A DNA stretch of 64,000 nt from Pohlia nutans (lineage: Eukaryota; Streptophyta; Bryopsida; Bryales; Mniaceae): contig CM040102.1 in the NCBI GenBank assembly GCA_022496805.1, positions 17,639,955-17,703,954 of the forward strand, given 5' to 3'. Within the stretch, counting starts at the first letter, position 1. Each line of letters starts with the position of its first letter. The notes under the pieces are model-generated. The model did no database searches. It was not told where the DNA came from and saw only the letters and a list, made by a program, of their open reading frames with translations. Positions 54,453-64,000 of this stretch are shown one piece after another. Position numbers and translations under genes: made by a program.

Positions 54453-56304
54453 GTCCACTACACATCATCCAACACAATTCGCAGCACCACATCATGCATG
54501 TGACAAGACCTTCAAAGTCTTCCAAATCAGAAAGCATTCGTAATTTCATCCTCTAGACTTCTCGACGATGAAGTTATGAGATCAGCCATCAAGGAAGGAT
54601 TCAAGGTTTTCAAATGACCCGTTCGATTGTGGAAAGAGTGGCCAAATTATATTGATCATCAGAATCAGTGAAGAACGCAGCACATGTTGGTCAAACACTA
54701 AACAGAATTGAACCAAAGAAGGTCTACCCACTTTGGACCTGCTTAGAGGTTCAACCAAAAAGTGTAATTCCAACTGTAACGTAAGAATGTAAGATCAACG
54801 TAAGAGTTCTATTTGCCATCTAGCTCGAAACGAAACATTAACGGTTCTCAGATTCTGAGGCTGCTCAACCTCGACAGAACGAACGGCAAGTTGAACCTGT
54901 AAACAGAAAGTTGGTGATCAATCACACAAGCAAAAACGAACCGGAAAAGAAAAGAAAAGAAATTCAGGAGAACAGTCACCAATGTGCACTCACCAAGTGC
55001 TAGTACTGGATCGAGTGACTTGATCGAACCACGCTCCTTCGCAACTTACACTGCAAACTGAAAACTTCCCGGCCTCACACTGGATTTTTCAATTCTTCAA
55101 CCTATTGAAGGAAAAACCAACTTGAACAATACCTCATACAGAATCACAGGAGCCGGTCCTACTTCAAGCCCAACGCATCGTCAATCGCTTCGCCATGTGT
55201 CTGTACGACGGACATGCCAAGAGATGCGTTGAAGCTTTGAGCCCCGCCTGTCAGTCTCCCCTTGGCACCGCCACGTGTCGTCCCCTTCACCGCGCCAACT
55301 AGCGAGAAAGTCTAATCAGACGAGAAAACGCAAATGGACGGAGAAAATACGACGACTGTCGACGAGGACGATAAGCGGTGATGTTCGTTGGCGTCGGGAA
55401 CTTCATCACGTGGATGAATGGTAATTCATCGATGTCCCCGTCACCGCGCCAACGAGCGAGAAAATGTGACTCGGACGAGAAAATGCAACGACTGTCGACG
55501 GGGTCGATAAGCGGTGACGTTCGTGAAGGAGACGGGAGGCGGACAATAATGAAACACGGTCATGGTCGTCACATGGAGTTCGCATCCACCAACTTTCATC
55601 TCATGGATAAATGATAATTCATGGATGTAGGTGTTTCCGTTCATCACAGGGTTGGGGGGTGAAAGCAACCGGCGGAATCTCTCCACCAGGCAAGCCGGCC
55701 GAACCCTCCTCATTCACCGCGTGCCACTGTAATCGGTGCTTGCTGGCTGTCGTTTGCTTGCCGGATCGCTGCACTTGCCGGATTGCTCACTCGCCATGTG
55801 CATGTGGCTTCATCACTGGAGCGGAAGAAATCGTCCTGTGAGTAGCCTCCTCCATGCCCGTGATTATGCCAGACATGGAAGTAGTCGTCCGTCGCATCTA
55901 TTCAACCAACCATTGTGTCTTCTGCTTTTTCTGGCTTTGATTACTCAATCGGTTGTATGTAATTTAATAGCATGCATGTATGTGATCATTTAGGAGCGGC
56001 TTCTTATGATGTAGTATGTCTGTATATGTGTTTTGGGACTCTGTGTTGAGAGACATGAATTCTTGCTCGGGGAGTTTTGTTGATTGCATTAGTGCCTTTC
56101 TTATGGACAGCCGTGTTTGATCAATTGGTGTTTAGTACGAGGAAGTGACGGTTTCGCGATTTATAGGGAAGCACGATGTGTCGCGTATCTAGAAAGTCAT
56201 AGTTGATTTTTTTTTATGTATGCTGTTGTGTGTGATGGATGTATGGCACAGTGAGTTAGTTGATTTTCGATAAGTGGAATTTCGACGGAAGACCGATTGC
56301 AGCC
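54453..56304. other. Region between PP2C and trihelix gene
   Basis: The PP2C leader and promoter come first, then a degenerate ~221-bp-family MITE at ~54600-54770 (AGTGAAGAACGCAGCACATG). 55287-55600 is a ~154-bp imperfect tandem duplication containing TCACCGCGCCAAC and ACGACTGTCGACG. The remainder up to 56304 is the likely promoter and leader of the trihelix gene. Confidence 0.5.
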
Positions 56305-57626
56305 ATGGAAGGTGACCGAAGCCAGACGCCCGTTGCGCTTCCACCTCCGATGAGCATGATGTCCACGGCATCGTTGCAGCAGACGCAAGAGACGGAGCGG
56401 AAGCCCGCGGTGGTTCGAAATGGCGAGGAGAAGCGGGAGGAATGGTCGGCTCGCTCGGTGGCGTTGTTTTTGGACCTGTATGAGGAGAAGTACTTCGAGA
56501 TGGACAGGGGGAGCTTCCGATCCAAGGACTGGGAGCAGCTGGTGGACCGCTTCAACATGGAAGGGGGAGGCGGCAAGTCGGTGAAGCAGTGCCGGGATAA
56601 GATGGACTCCTTGAAGAAGCGACATAAGCTGGAGAGGGGCCGGAAGGCCAGCACCGGAGCGGAGACGTGCAGTTGGATGTGGTTTGACAAGATGGATGGC
56701 ATGTTCGGCGACCATCCCAAGCACCAGGGTGTGCTGCTCGGGCCTCCGGAAGCAGTTGAGATGAAATTCCCGGCCGATAAGTTTCGGATTGCGAGTGGAG
56801 AGAATGCGGTTCCGGAGAATGAAGACGAGAGTCGGAGGTTGGTGGGAAGCTGGAGAGAGGCGAAGAAAGTGTTGCAAGAGCTCCCTCTGTCGGCCGAAGA
56901 GCGCGGCAAAGCTCGCACTCTGCTGTTGGAGAAGAAAGAGGAAGAGCGGCTGGAGTATTTCGAAGGTGACTTTGAAGAGGTGTGCCATTGCTTGAAGCTG
57001 CTTGTGGAGAGAGCTGCCGGCCACTCGTCAGGTTTGAACCCTCTGATTTTCTAGGTTACGCTCTTTAGTACGTTCTTTTGCTCTCTTTTTTCTGTTGTGA
57101 GGAATTTGCATATTCGACTCGCACTGTGAACAGCCCTACATTACCCACATCTTTCCACTATGAAGTCTGCAAGAAGCAGAAATGCTGATCCTCTAATGGA
57201 TTTAATAACATTTACTTCCTTTGCAATGTAGGCATGGCGGGAATACTCCAAATGGATTTCGCAGCCGCCTCAGACATTCAGCGTAGACTGGAGGAAGTCT
57301 TAACAGGTACGGTTGTCTCTTTACGGTGACACTTACCACTGTTACCTTGGTCGTAAGAATCAGCTTGATATGGCCTTTTTTCGAAAATTTTACTCATTCC
57401 GTCCTCTTTTCAAAGCTTATTTTTCCTTACTTTATCTTGGAGAGTGTGATGAGGCTTTTGCGAGGCTAGTGCTGCTGATGTAACGAGGCTTTTTTTGGGA
57501 GTCTTCTGTGTGGCATACCATTAACGACACAGTTGCAATTTTCCTGCAGATGTTATTTCTCTTAAAAGGCGGGCAACATCCGATCTGCGGTACTTCATGC
57601 CTACTGCCAAACATAGTAGGGGTTGA
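56305..57626 (+). CDS. Trihelix (Myb/SANT-like) transcription factor
   Basis: Exons 56305-57031, 57232-57306 and 57550-57626 (GT-AG) encode 292 residues. Residues ~47-134 form the plant trihelix DNA-binding domain. It has Trp47 (REEWSARSVALFLDLYEEKY), Trp76 (SKDWEQLVDRF) and KSVKQCRDKMDSLKKRHKLE, and aromatic residues in SWMWFDKMDGMFG replace the third helix core. The spacing resembles SIP1-type members. A long charged helix follows (AEERGKARTLLLEKKEEERL). Exons 2-3 add a C-terminal helix (FAAASDIQRRLEEVLTDVIS) that could mediate dimerisation. If exon 1 were read through, the protein would end nine codons after the donor. The start is the ATG at 56305, because the frame upstream lacks another ATG. 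Such factors bind GT-type elements; the targets are unknown. Confidence 0.85.
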
Positions 57627-59564
57627 AGACAAAGCTTCATCTCGAACAACATTTTTAAAGTTTCTCCCACAATCACTGCTTCGTGATTCAATTCCACAAC
57701 TTCTCAGTTGAAACCTGGTGTTCAACGACCAGTGAAACGAAGGCTTTTGCGAGGCTAGTGCTGCTACTACTGCTGTTGTGAGACTTGAAAGTGCAAATGA
57801 AGGAAGTCAGGCATTTGCACCTCATCTTATTCCTGATGTGTCGTACCAGGATTTAACACGATTTGATTGACTCCAACTTGATCTGCCCAGTTCTTCCTTT
57901 TTCCTGAAACCTTGCAAGACAAGGTAATGTGGCACAATGCAGATGCCGATTATCGACACCCTTTCCTCTATTCTAGTTCTCGGTCTTTGTTCTAGGGGGT
58001 CTCGTCCATATGTAACAAATAGTTTGATGAATCGTTGGGACTGGATTCCCCTGGTTGTAGAGGTTATGGCGTTCAGAAGTAGTGTCGGTAGGTGTTCGAA
58101 CATAGGACGATACCTTCCGACACCTTCACTAGGAACAAGGTGGAGAGTGCTGACATTTTGAATGCACGCGCAGGTACTTTCAGAAGCTGAACGTGCATTG
58201 ATAGCAAGTTATGAATGAACCGGGGCTGAGGTTGAGTTTTGGACGACGTCTTCTTGCAGGGGTCATATGCTGAATCAGATCTGCAAGGTAATGTATTCCT
58301 CACAATCTTAGTGGATATATCATGGTGATGACGATGTTTGCAATCTCAATATTATTTGAGTTATTATTTATTAGCCTAGAAGTAGCAAATACATTTGATA
58401 AATTCAGTATGGGACGAATTCCTGAACATTTTGACAATGCTGTCCGAATACCATCAATCAAGGAAGTAAGTCATCTTGTTGAGCATCTTCCTACCCACTT
58501 ACGTGTAGGTGTTCTTGCAGATATTCAGGTATATAACCTTATTGAGTTGTGATTTTGCCCTGCGTTTTGGGAGAGAATGTTCAAAATTCAGTGTTGAAGC
58601 TCAATTGTGCACCAGCCCTTGAAGATGTCACTGCCATGGCGGTCACCTGCGCAGCTTGCAAAGTCTCCAATTTTTGCTGTCACACATTCATGGTGTGAGG
58701 GTCGGATTCAAATTGTGTTCCGCAGGGGTCGTGTATGCTGTACAAGAGGGAACAGCTTGAGTTCCCTGAGAATTTAACACTTATGTAATCTGTAAGACTT
58801 TTCAGGTTCAATATATGCATTCTGAGACTAAAACGAATTTACTAAATTTGGTTTCTCCAAGTACTTTCATTTTGGTTGTATATTCTAAGACAAGAAGTGA
58901 ATCCCTGTGAGACATGCGTCTCTTCGGCAAATGTACAGCAAAGGTACGGTCTCACCCGCCATTCTACAGTACAATTTGGGCACATTCACATTCTCAGCAA
59001 GCTATGGATAAAGAAAAATAGTTTGCCGTGTACTTTTTAAAACTGTTCGATCAGCCAGAAAAATCTTTGTGCAAGCAGTTACTAAAATTTGCAATTACCA
59101 TTTATCCAAGACAGATGGATACTTTGCAGTAACTAGAAATACACAGCTTGAAAGAAAGAGCCCAATGTGGTAAGGCATAGATTGCAGATTGGTATGGTGA
59201 TAAATATAGCCATACCAACACCTGTGGTTGGTGCTTTAAAAAATCTGGTATCACTACATAAATCTTCGTCTGAGTAACCTGGGATCATGTTGCTCACTAC
59301 TCTGTTTGATTGCACTAATGGTAACCTAAAACCACCGAGGAAATTGCAAGCCCTCCCATGGAAGTCAGCAGTGGCTCTTCATGCATGGCCTATGTCTCTG
59401 CATTACTTAAAACGATTATTAGATGGTGGCCCATAGCTTTTCACACCTCACCGACAGCACAATGAAACTAGCTATGTTCGAAGAACAATTACCACTGAAA
59501 AAGATTTACATTCATTGAAAATATAAAGCACATGCTTAAAAGCGTTTAAAGCAAACGTGCAAGC
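57627..59564. other. Gap between trihelix gene and PAS2
   Basis: AAGGCTTTTGCGAGGCTAGT at 57740 repeats 57451, so exon 3 is bracketed by direct repeats. 57800-58300 has many non-AT-rich short segments without an assembled gene. A protein-like frame at 58322-58552 is listed separately. The rest shows nothing. Confidence 0.4.
58322..58552 (+). other. Unassigned protein-like frame (possible exon)
   Basis: 76 codons. The second half, RIPEHFDNAVRIPSIKEVSH then LVEHLPTHLRVGVLADIQ, reads like real protein and is followed by a GTATAT that could be a donor. I recognise no family, and no neighbouring exon was found. It might be a captured fragment or a chance frame. Confidence 0.25.
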
Positions 59565-61996
59565 TTAAGTACCTTTCGGCTTAACAGCCAACGCCTTCTT
59601 TCGTTGACGGATCATATGCGAATACATCCCCGGGCTCCCTGCAGGCACTCATCATGTGACATCAGAAAAATGACCACCCAAAAGGACCGAGATTGCATGG
59701 GTTTTAAAAGGACCAATTTGGTCAAACATATGATCCAGACAGGGCCAAATTTAATATCACCAGAATTAGTGAAGAACATATCATGTGTTGGTTGAAAAAT
59801 AAACAAATTTTGAACAAAAGAAAACCCCCATACAATCCACTTAATAGTGCTAAAAAATCATGAAGCCTTAAAGGGTTAGCCAGAGAAGAAGAAAAAGAGC
59901 TCAGTACTCACCTGGAATATATGCCAAGATCGCCAATATTGATGCGTAGTAATAATCGAAAGCAAAATTCAGCTTGTTCGGCATAAGGAGTGAGTAAAGA
60001 CCGGTTTCCTGTCCACAAGGCGAATGACATAACTATTAGTGCGAATTGAAACTGTCACTAGTGGAGGATAACCCCTGAAGAACGTTTGTTGCTTAAATAT
60101 ATAGGTGGCTCTATTGCGGAGGGAGTGAAATGCTAACCTGCCACAATTCATCGGAGAATATTTACACGTGTATATTTAGATAATTGTATATAACGCTATA
60201 AACACACACACACACACACACACACAGGCAAGCCCATCTGAAGAATGTATGAAAAGAGAGATGGATCTTACTCGCATGAATGGCAGAGCAACAAATATGA
60301 GACCGGCTTCACTGCAGATGCCCGTGGGGTATAAGATGTAGAAAGTGGTGTATCTGCAAGAACAAAACCCCACCATGAATGCCTGAAAGACATTCCGTAG
60401 TTCTTCCTCATCACATACTGACTTAACCCCTAAAGAACCAAGGATTCACGGATTCAGAATGACAAGTTTAATCGAACATGTTGTGAAAAATATATTTCAG
60501 ATGTGATCAAATTCTGTATCAACGGATACAGTGAAAACCATTGCATGTGTTGGCCAAAACCAAATAAATTTGAAGTAAAGGAAATCCACATAGGACCTCC
60601 TCCAAAATGCTAAAAAAAAACATGTGGGCTTCTTATTTCTTTAGGGGTTAATGTATTTGAAACATATTGCATTTCAAACAGGAACTACTCTGTTATACCA
60701 GTATTAATCAGAAGGGATAGAAGAATCAATAGCAACATGGGTAAAGTAAAGACAATCGATAGTCAGACCTTAGCCAGAGGAGAAACCGGGGTGCTGAACC
60801 GAACACCTCTTTCAAACCGAAGAAAGAATACCGGATAACCTGAAACCATGAGGATTATCAGCAAGAAATAATAGAATAAACGGAAACGGGATGACAACAC
60901 ATGCTTGGATCAGATCAGATATATATTCTCACCTCTGTAATACCCCAACTGAGGATCAACGAAGTCACCAACCAGTGATCTCTCACCTGCAGTTACAGAG
61001 CCAGGTTAGCTCTCAGAAACTGCAAACCTTATGCCCTAATGCAAGGGTAGTGAACCAACCATTCATAGATCCGGTACCCAAGAGGTTTGTATTGAAGGTA
61101 CAAAACCCACACAACTGAGAAGTTACTTACTTGAGGAAAACTGAATAGAACACCCCAAGTAATGAAGACGCGCGATGCAATCTGCGGCAGCGTAGCCATG
61201 ACTGGAGACCTCGTAATTCCTATGCAAGAGAACCAATTGAATCAATTGACTGCGGACATAAGCTACAAGACCATTGGCATTGAAAATAAGACAAAAACAC
61301 AAACACTTCAGGAAATAACAGGTCTTTTATTCTCTTACCTACAATACTGTTGAAAATCTGCACACACCACGAACACTCATTAGTAAGAGCTCTTAGAAAA
61401 CATTCGACATCACTGTAAGAAATCAAATACCACTGGAGCAAGGATGCAAAGACATGTAACCTCAAATAATGCAGCTGTCTGCCAAATCTGCAGAGGCTTC
61501 TCCACTGCATTGTACACTCCCGAACGGCCTTCCGTGTACAGGGCAAACACGGCAGAGTACAAAATCTGTGACCTGCACGGTACAAGGAAAACCCATACAC
61601 ATTTTCAAACCAATACACATTCCGCTCCTCGTCCACTCCGTCAAGGCAAAACTAAAACCCATCATCCGGCGTGCACTATTATTAACCCCATCTGCATCCC
61701 GGTGGCATTTTCTCGGTTTTCTGATTGCAGTACATCATTTTAAAGCTCTTGTTCTATATACTACAAGATCGATCTTGTCAAACTGAAGTCATTTTCACAC
61801 AAACAGATGCTTTCCAGCAGAGGGTCCAATTTTTCTACACTACAGAAAATACACAGTGGATGCTTAGGGGGGGTAATCTTTTGTAGCCCAACCCATGAGA
61901 GAAAAACGATGAAAATGGAGTTTGGGAGAGGTATTCTGACCACCCGGCAAAGAGAAGGCAATTGTAGAGCGCAAGGTAGGCACGCACAGCGCCCAT
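59565..61996 (-). CDS. PAS2: 3-hydroxyacyl-CoA dehydratase (PASTICCINO2-like)
   Basis: Nine minus-strand exons: 61996-61941, 61572-61461, 61357-61339, 61219-61131, 60986-60933, 60839-60769, 60353-60272, 60008-59912 and 59638-59565. All are GT-AG, the smallest is 19 nt, and together they encode 217 residues. This ER-membrane enzyme performs the third step of very-long-chain fatty-acid elongation, removing water from 3-hydroxyacyl-CoA. Several hydrophobic helices span the protein. Catalytic Tyr142 and Glu149 lie in LYPTGICSEAGL with the family's 7-residue spacing. VYNAVEKPLQIWQTAALFE, RSPVMATLPQIASRVFITWG and LLMPNKLNFAFDYYYAS are also conserved. The Lys-rich tail RQRKKALAVKPKGT fits ER retention. 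The start at 61996 (MGAVRAYLALYN) follows a C/T-rich leader. Introns 6 and 8 carry TTAA-type MITEs. Confidence 0.94.
59680..59880. mobile_element. Eroded ~221-bp-family MITE in PAS2 intron 8
   Basis: Shares ATATCACCAGAATTAGTGAA and ATGTGTTGGTTGAAAAATAA with the family. Ends AAGCCTTAAAGGGTTAG; termini degraded. Confidence 0.6.
60200..60228. repeat. (CA)n microsatellite in PAS2 intron 7
   Basis: About 13 CA dinucleotides. Confidence 0.9.
60427..60647 (+). mobile_element. TTAA-flanked MITE, ~221-bp family, in PAS2 intron 6
   Basis: CCCCTAAAGAACCAAGGATTC at the left and ATTTCTTTAGGGG at the right with TTAA on both sides (60423-60426, 60648-60651). 221 bp, identical in length to 43860-44080. Confidence 0.85.
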
Positions 61997-62063
61997 GGCT
62001 GGATGGCTGGTTGGAGCGAGAGACGGCGATTGAACAACGAAGCTCCGAAGGCAGAGAACGCCA

Positions 62064-62106
62064 CACAAAGGGAAGGAAAGGAAGGGAAGGGAAAGGAAAG
62101 GAAGGG
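62064..62106. repeat. GGAAA-type purine tract in the PAS2 leader
   Basis: A run of GGAAGG/GGAAAGG units on the plus strand, C/T-rich on the gene's sense strand, about 70-110 nt upstream of the PAS2 start. Pyrimidine-rich leaders are common in plants. Confidence 0.7.
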
Positions 62107-62234
62107 GTTTGGGGCCCCCGTGTGAAAAGGGTTGGGGATGCATCATAGGCTTATTGAATGTGGCTGGCAAGGTTGTCCATTGTTTGATTGAATAGCGTCA
62201 GGTAAGCTAATTATGTCACCTACCTATATGTAAC

Positions 62235-62547
62235 CAGTGATCTCAGAACCACTTTATGACATTTAGCACAGGATGCTACCTCCCACATAAATGGTATCTA
62301 CTTTTGCTACCTTGTGAATGTACTACTCACGATACCTCTATAATATCCGGCAATACCCTTGATATACTAAGGTGATACCATGATGATATCCACAGATATC
62401 ACCTCATGAAGTTGCTACATACTTATAACATGATGAGCATTCTCGCTACATTTCAAAAAAAAAATCATTTTTTTTCTTTGTATGTTTAGCAGCCCCATTT
62501 TTTGGGTAAAAATCCAGCTAATTTTAGCCAATTTTGAGATCATTGCA
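62235..62547 (-). mobile_element. MITE, CAGTGATCTC family, with TGTAAC flanks
   Basis: Left CAGTGATCTCAGAACCAC, right AATTTTGAGATCATTGCA; 313 bp. The direct repeat TGTAAC flanks both ends (62229-62234, 62548-62553). Full-length relative of 18622 and 39616. Confidence 0.75.
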
Positions 62548-62572
62548 TGTAACTCTTCAAAATATTGTACAA

Positions 62573-62931
62573 TAGAGTTATCCGTAAATTGAAGGGTTGA
62601 GTGGGCCTTAGTTTGACTAAAATTTGGAGAAACAAAAATTATTGAAAGAAGTTCTAGGAAATCAAAAGAATGGGTGAGTGGGGACAGTTTAGGTATATAT
62701 AGCGAGAATCTATTGCCAGAAAAGGGGTTAGCAATCATCTTCTTCATGTGTGAAGGTGAACAATAGAAACTTGGGTGAGAAGTTTTTTAGCACCGATTTT
62801 GGTGCTTTCAAAGTTTGCATCCACAGTTTTTTTTAGTGCCCAGCATACATTCTTTTTTGAGGATTATTGTCACTATTCACTCAAACTATTGTCCACTCAT
62901 CCACTTTTGAGGGACTTTACGGATAACTCTA
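62573..62931. mobile_element. TA-flanked MITE, AGAGTTATCCG family
   Basis: TAGAGTTATCCGTAAA at the left, GGGACTTTACGGATAACTCTA at the right; 359 bp. Contains TATATATAG near 62694 but no gene. Confidence 0.7.
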
Positions 62932-63026
62932 ATGAGTATGTATATATTTTATTTTTGTACGATAAGTTTTTTTGTTTTTATTTTATTTTTACATCGAAAT
63001 TCTTCTATGTTCAATTTAACCTTTAA

Positions 63027-63262
63027 CCCCTAAAAAACCAAGAATTCATGGTTTGAAAATGACAAATTCAACCAATTATATTGTAAAAAATACATTTCAG
63101 ATGGAACCAAATTTTATATCACCGGAATTAGTGAGGAACATTGTATGATTGGGTTGGTCAAAGAAAATATAAATTTGAATAAAAGGAACTCTATGTAGAA
63201 CCTATTCAAATTGCTTAAAGAAACATGAGGCCCAAATTGGGCTTTTAGGTCCTCCAAGAATT
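63027..63262 (+). mobile_element. TTAA-type MITE, ~221-bp family
   Basis: Begins CCCCTAAAAAACCAAGAATTC after TTAA (63023-63026) and shares ATCACCGGAATTAGTGAGGA. The right end (TTTTAGGTCCTCCAAGAATTAG) is eroded. Confidence 0.65.
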
Positions 63263-63271
63263 AGCCCTTAA

Positions 63272-63831
63272 AGGTCCAACCATCAAAAAAAGTGAATGAT
63301 TTAAATAATCAAACACAGTTTTCTCATTCGTCATTAACTTCTTGCAGTGTGGGTTTTTTACTATATGTTTTATAGAAAGTTAACTTAATGCTTGTGTGAT
63401 CCGATTAGAAAAGGGATGATTTGTGAAATTTGTATGCCTAATTTCATGTTGTAGTGATTCACCCAAAATTTTGAAGATTTGAGTGTAAAAGTGCTCTTAA
63501 AAAAGTCAACTCATAAAATTAAACAATCAAAAATCTCCAAAAAAATCATTACACTTAGAGTATTACATTTCAATCAATCATAACAAAATTTCATGTACAA
63601 ATTGTCAATATCTTATTTGTAATCAAATCTCAAAAGAATTTTAAATTTTAAATTTTATATAAAAATATTGGTGACAACAATCATAGATCTAACAATATGG
63701 ATAGAATCTAGAATTCCTTATGTATAACTTTTATTTGTATATCGAGTTCAAAATATCCCGAGGTCTTAGTTACATTTTATAAGACATCTTTGAACTTCTC
63801 CAAATCTAAAGAGGGCTGAAGATGTTAAGGG
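63272..63831 (-). mobile_element. TTAA-flanked MITE, ~568-bp family, reverse
   Basis: Collinear in reverse with 19438-20005 (AAGGGATGATTTGTGAAATT, ACACTTAGAGTATTACATTT). TTAA at 63268-63271 and 63832-63835; 560 bp. Confidence 0.7.
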
Positions 63832-63835
63832 TTAA

Positions 63836-64000
63836 AGACACGGCTTTTCTAATTTCCATGCTCAAATGTCTTTTAAACTCCATTTTAAGCATGATTTTAT
63901 TTTTAAAATTTACTTTTTATTATATTCTAAAAAGTATAGATGCTTTAAATATGTTCATTTTGAATTGTGAAGTTCAAATATGGAGATTTATAATACGCAT
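63836..64000. other. Window end, AT-rich, nothing seen
   Basis: No gene or repeat recognised. Confidence 0.4.

Noticed and set aside
54453..54458. Two-codon N-terminal extension of PP2C from a GTG
   Set aside because: Nuclear plant genes start at ATG almost without exception; ATG at 54452 is the first.

Overview
This is a nuclear land-plant sequence. Ten protein genes and one tRNA gene lie as islands in AT-rich DNA packed with small non-autonomous transposons. Evidence for a plant: a plastid-type chorismate synthase with a likely transit peptide, a plant-type GDP-fucose transporter, a group-F-like PP2C, a trihelix transcription factor, a PASTICCINO2-type dehydratase, GT-AG introns of about 80-1,850 bp, and Tourist, Stowaway and CACTA-type MITEs. 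Histone H3 combines A31 and S87 (H3.1-like) with Y41 and L90 (H3.3-like). As far as I know that mix fits a non-seed plant, perhaps a bryophyte, better than an angiosperm. The species is inferred, not shown.

Layout. 1-5.7 kb: repeats only. 5.8-7.2 kb (+): intronless kinase-like gene with DYE in place of DFG. 12.3-12.7 kb (+): intronless histone H3. 14.7-16.4 kb (-): TIM10 in five small exons. 16.7-21.1 kb: stacked and nested MITEs. 22.0-25.7 kb (+): chorismate synthase, 11 exons, with an 18-bp tandem array ending on a putative TATA box. 27.2-27.5 kb: C-rich 21-bp minisatellite. 29.8-30.9 kb (-): GDP-fucose transporter. 31.4 kb (+): tRNA-Pro(UGG). 32.1-33.8 kb (+): SKA2-like kinetochore gene. 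35.7-36.9 kb (+): GGCT/AIG2-like gene. 40.2-44.9 kb (-): ceQORH-like quinone oxidoreductase. 45-52.7 kb: repeats. 52.7-54.5 kb (-): PP2C. 56.3-57.6 kb (+): trihelix factor. 59.6-62.0 kb (-): PAS2-like 3-hydroxyacyl-CoA dehydratase. 62.2-64 kb: repeats.

The genes are separate housekeeping or regulatory loci and do not form a pathway or cluster. Most multi-exon models were assembled by hand from splice sites, and all keep frame and match their family length.

The most unusual content is the repeat layer. Many elements carry ends like CCCCTAAA and are flanked on both sides by TTAA, a piggyBac-like signature. One has split the terminal repeat of an older MITE exactly at TTAA, and the host repeat can be reconstructed across it. 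A second nested insertion has its empty site preserved in another copy in the window. The H3 gene also carries, 30 nt after its stop, a 6-bp-stem, 4-nt-loop hairpin with CAAA/ACCA flanks resembling the animal and algal histone 3' stem-loop.
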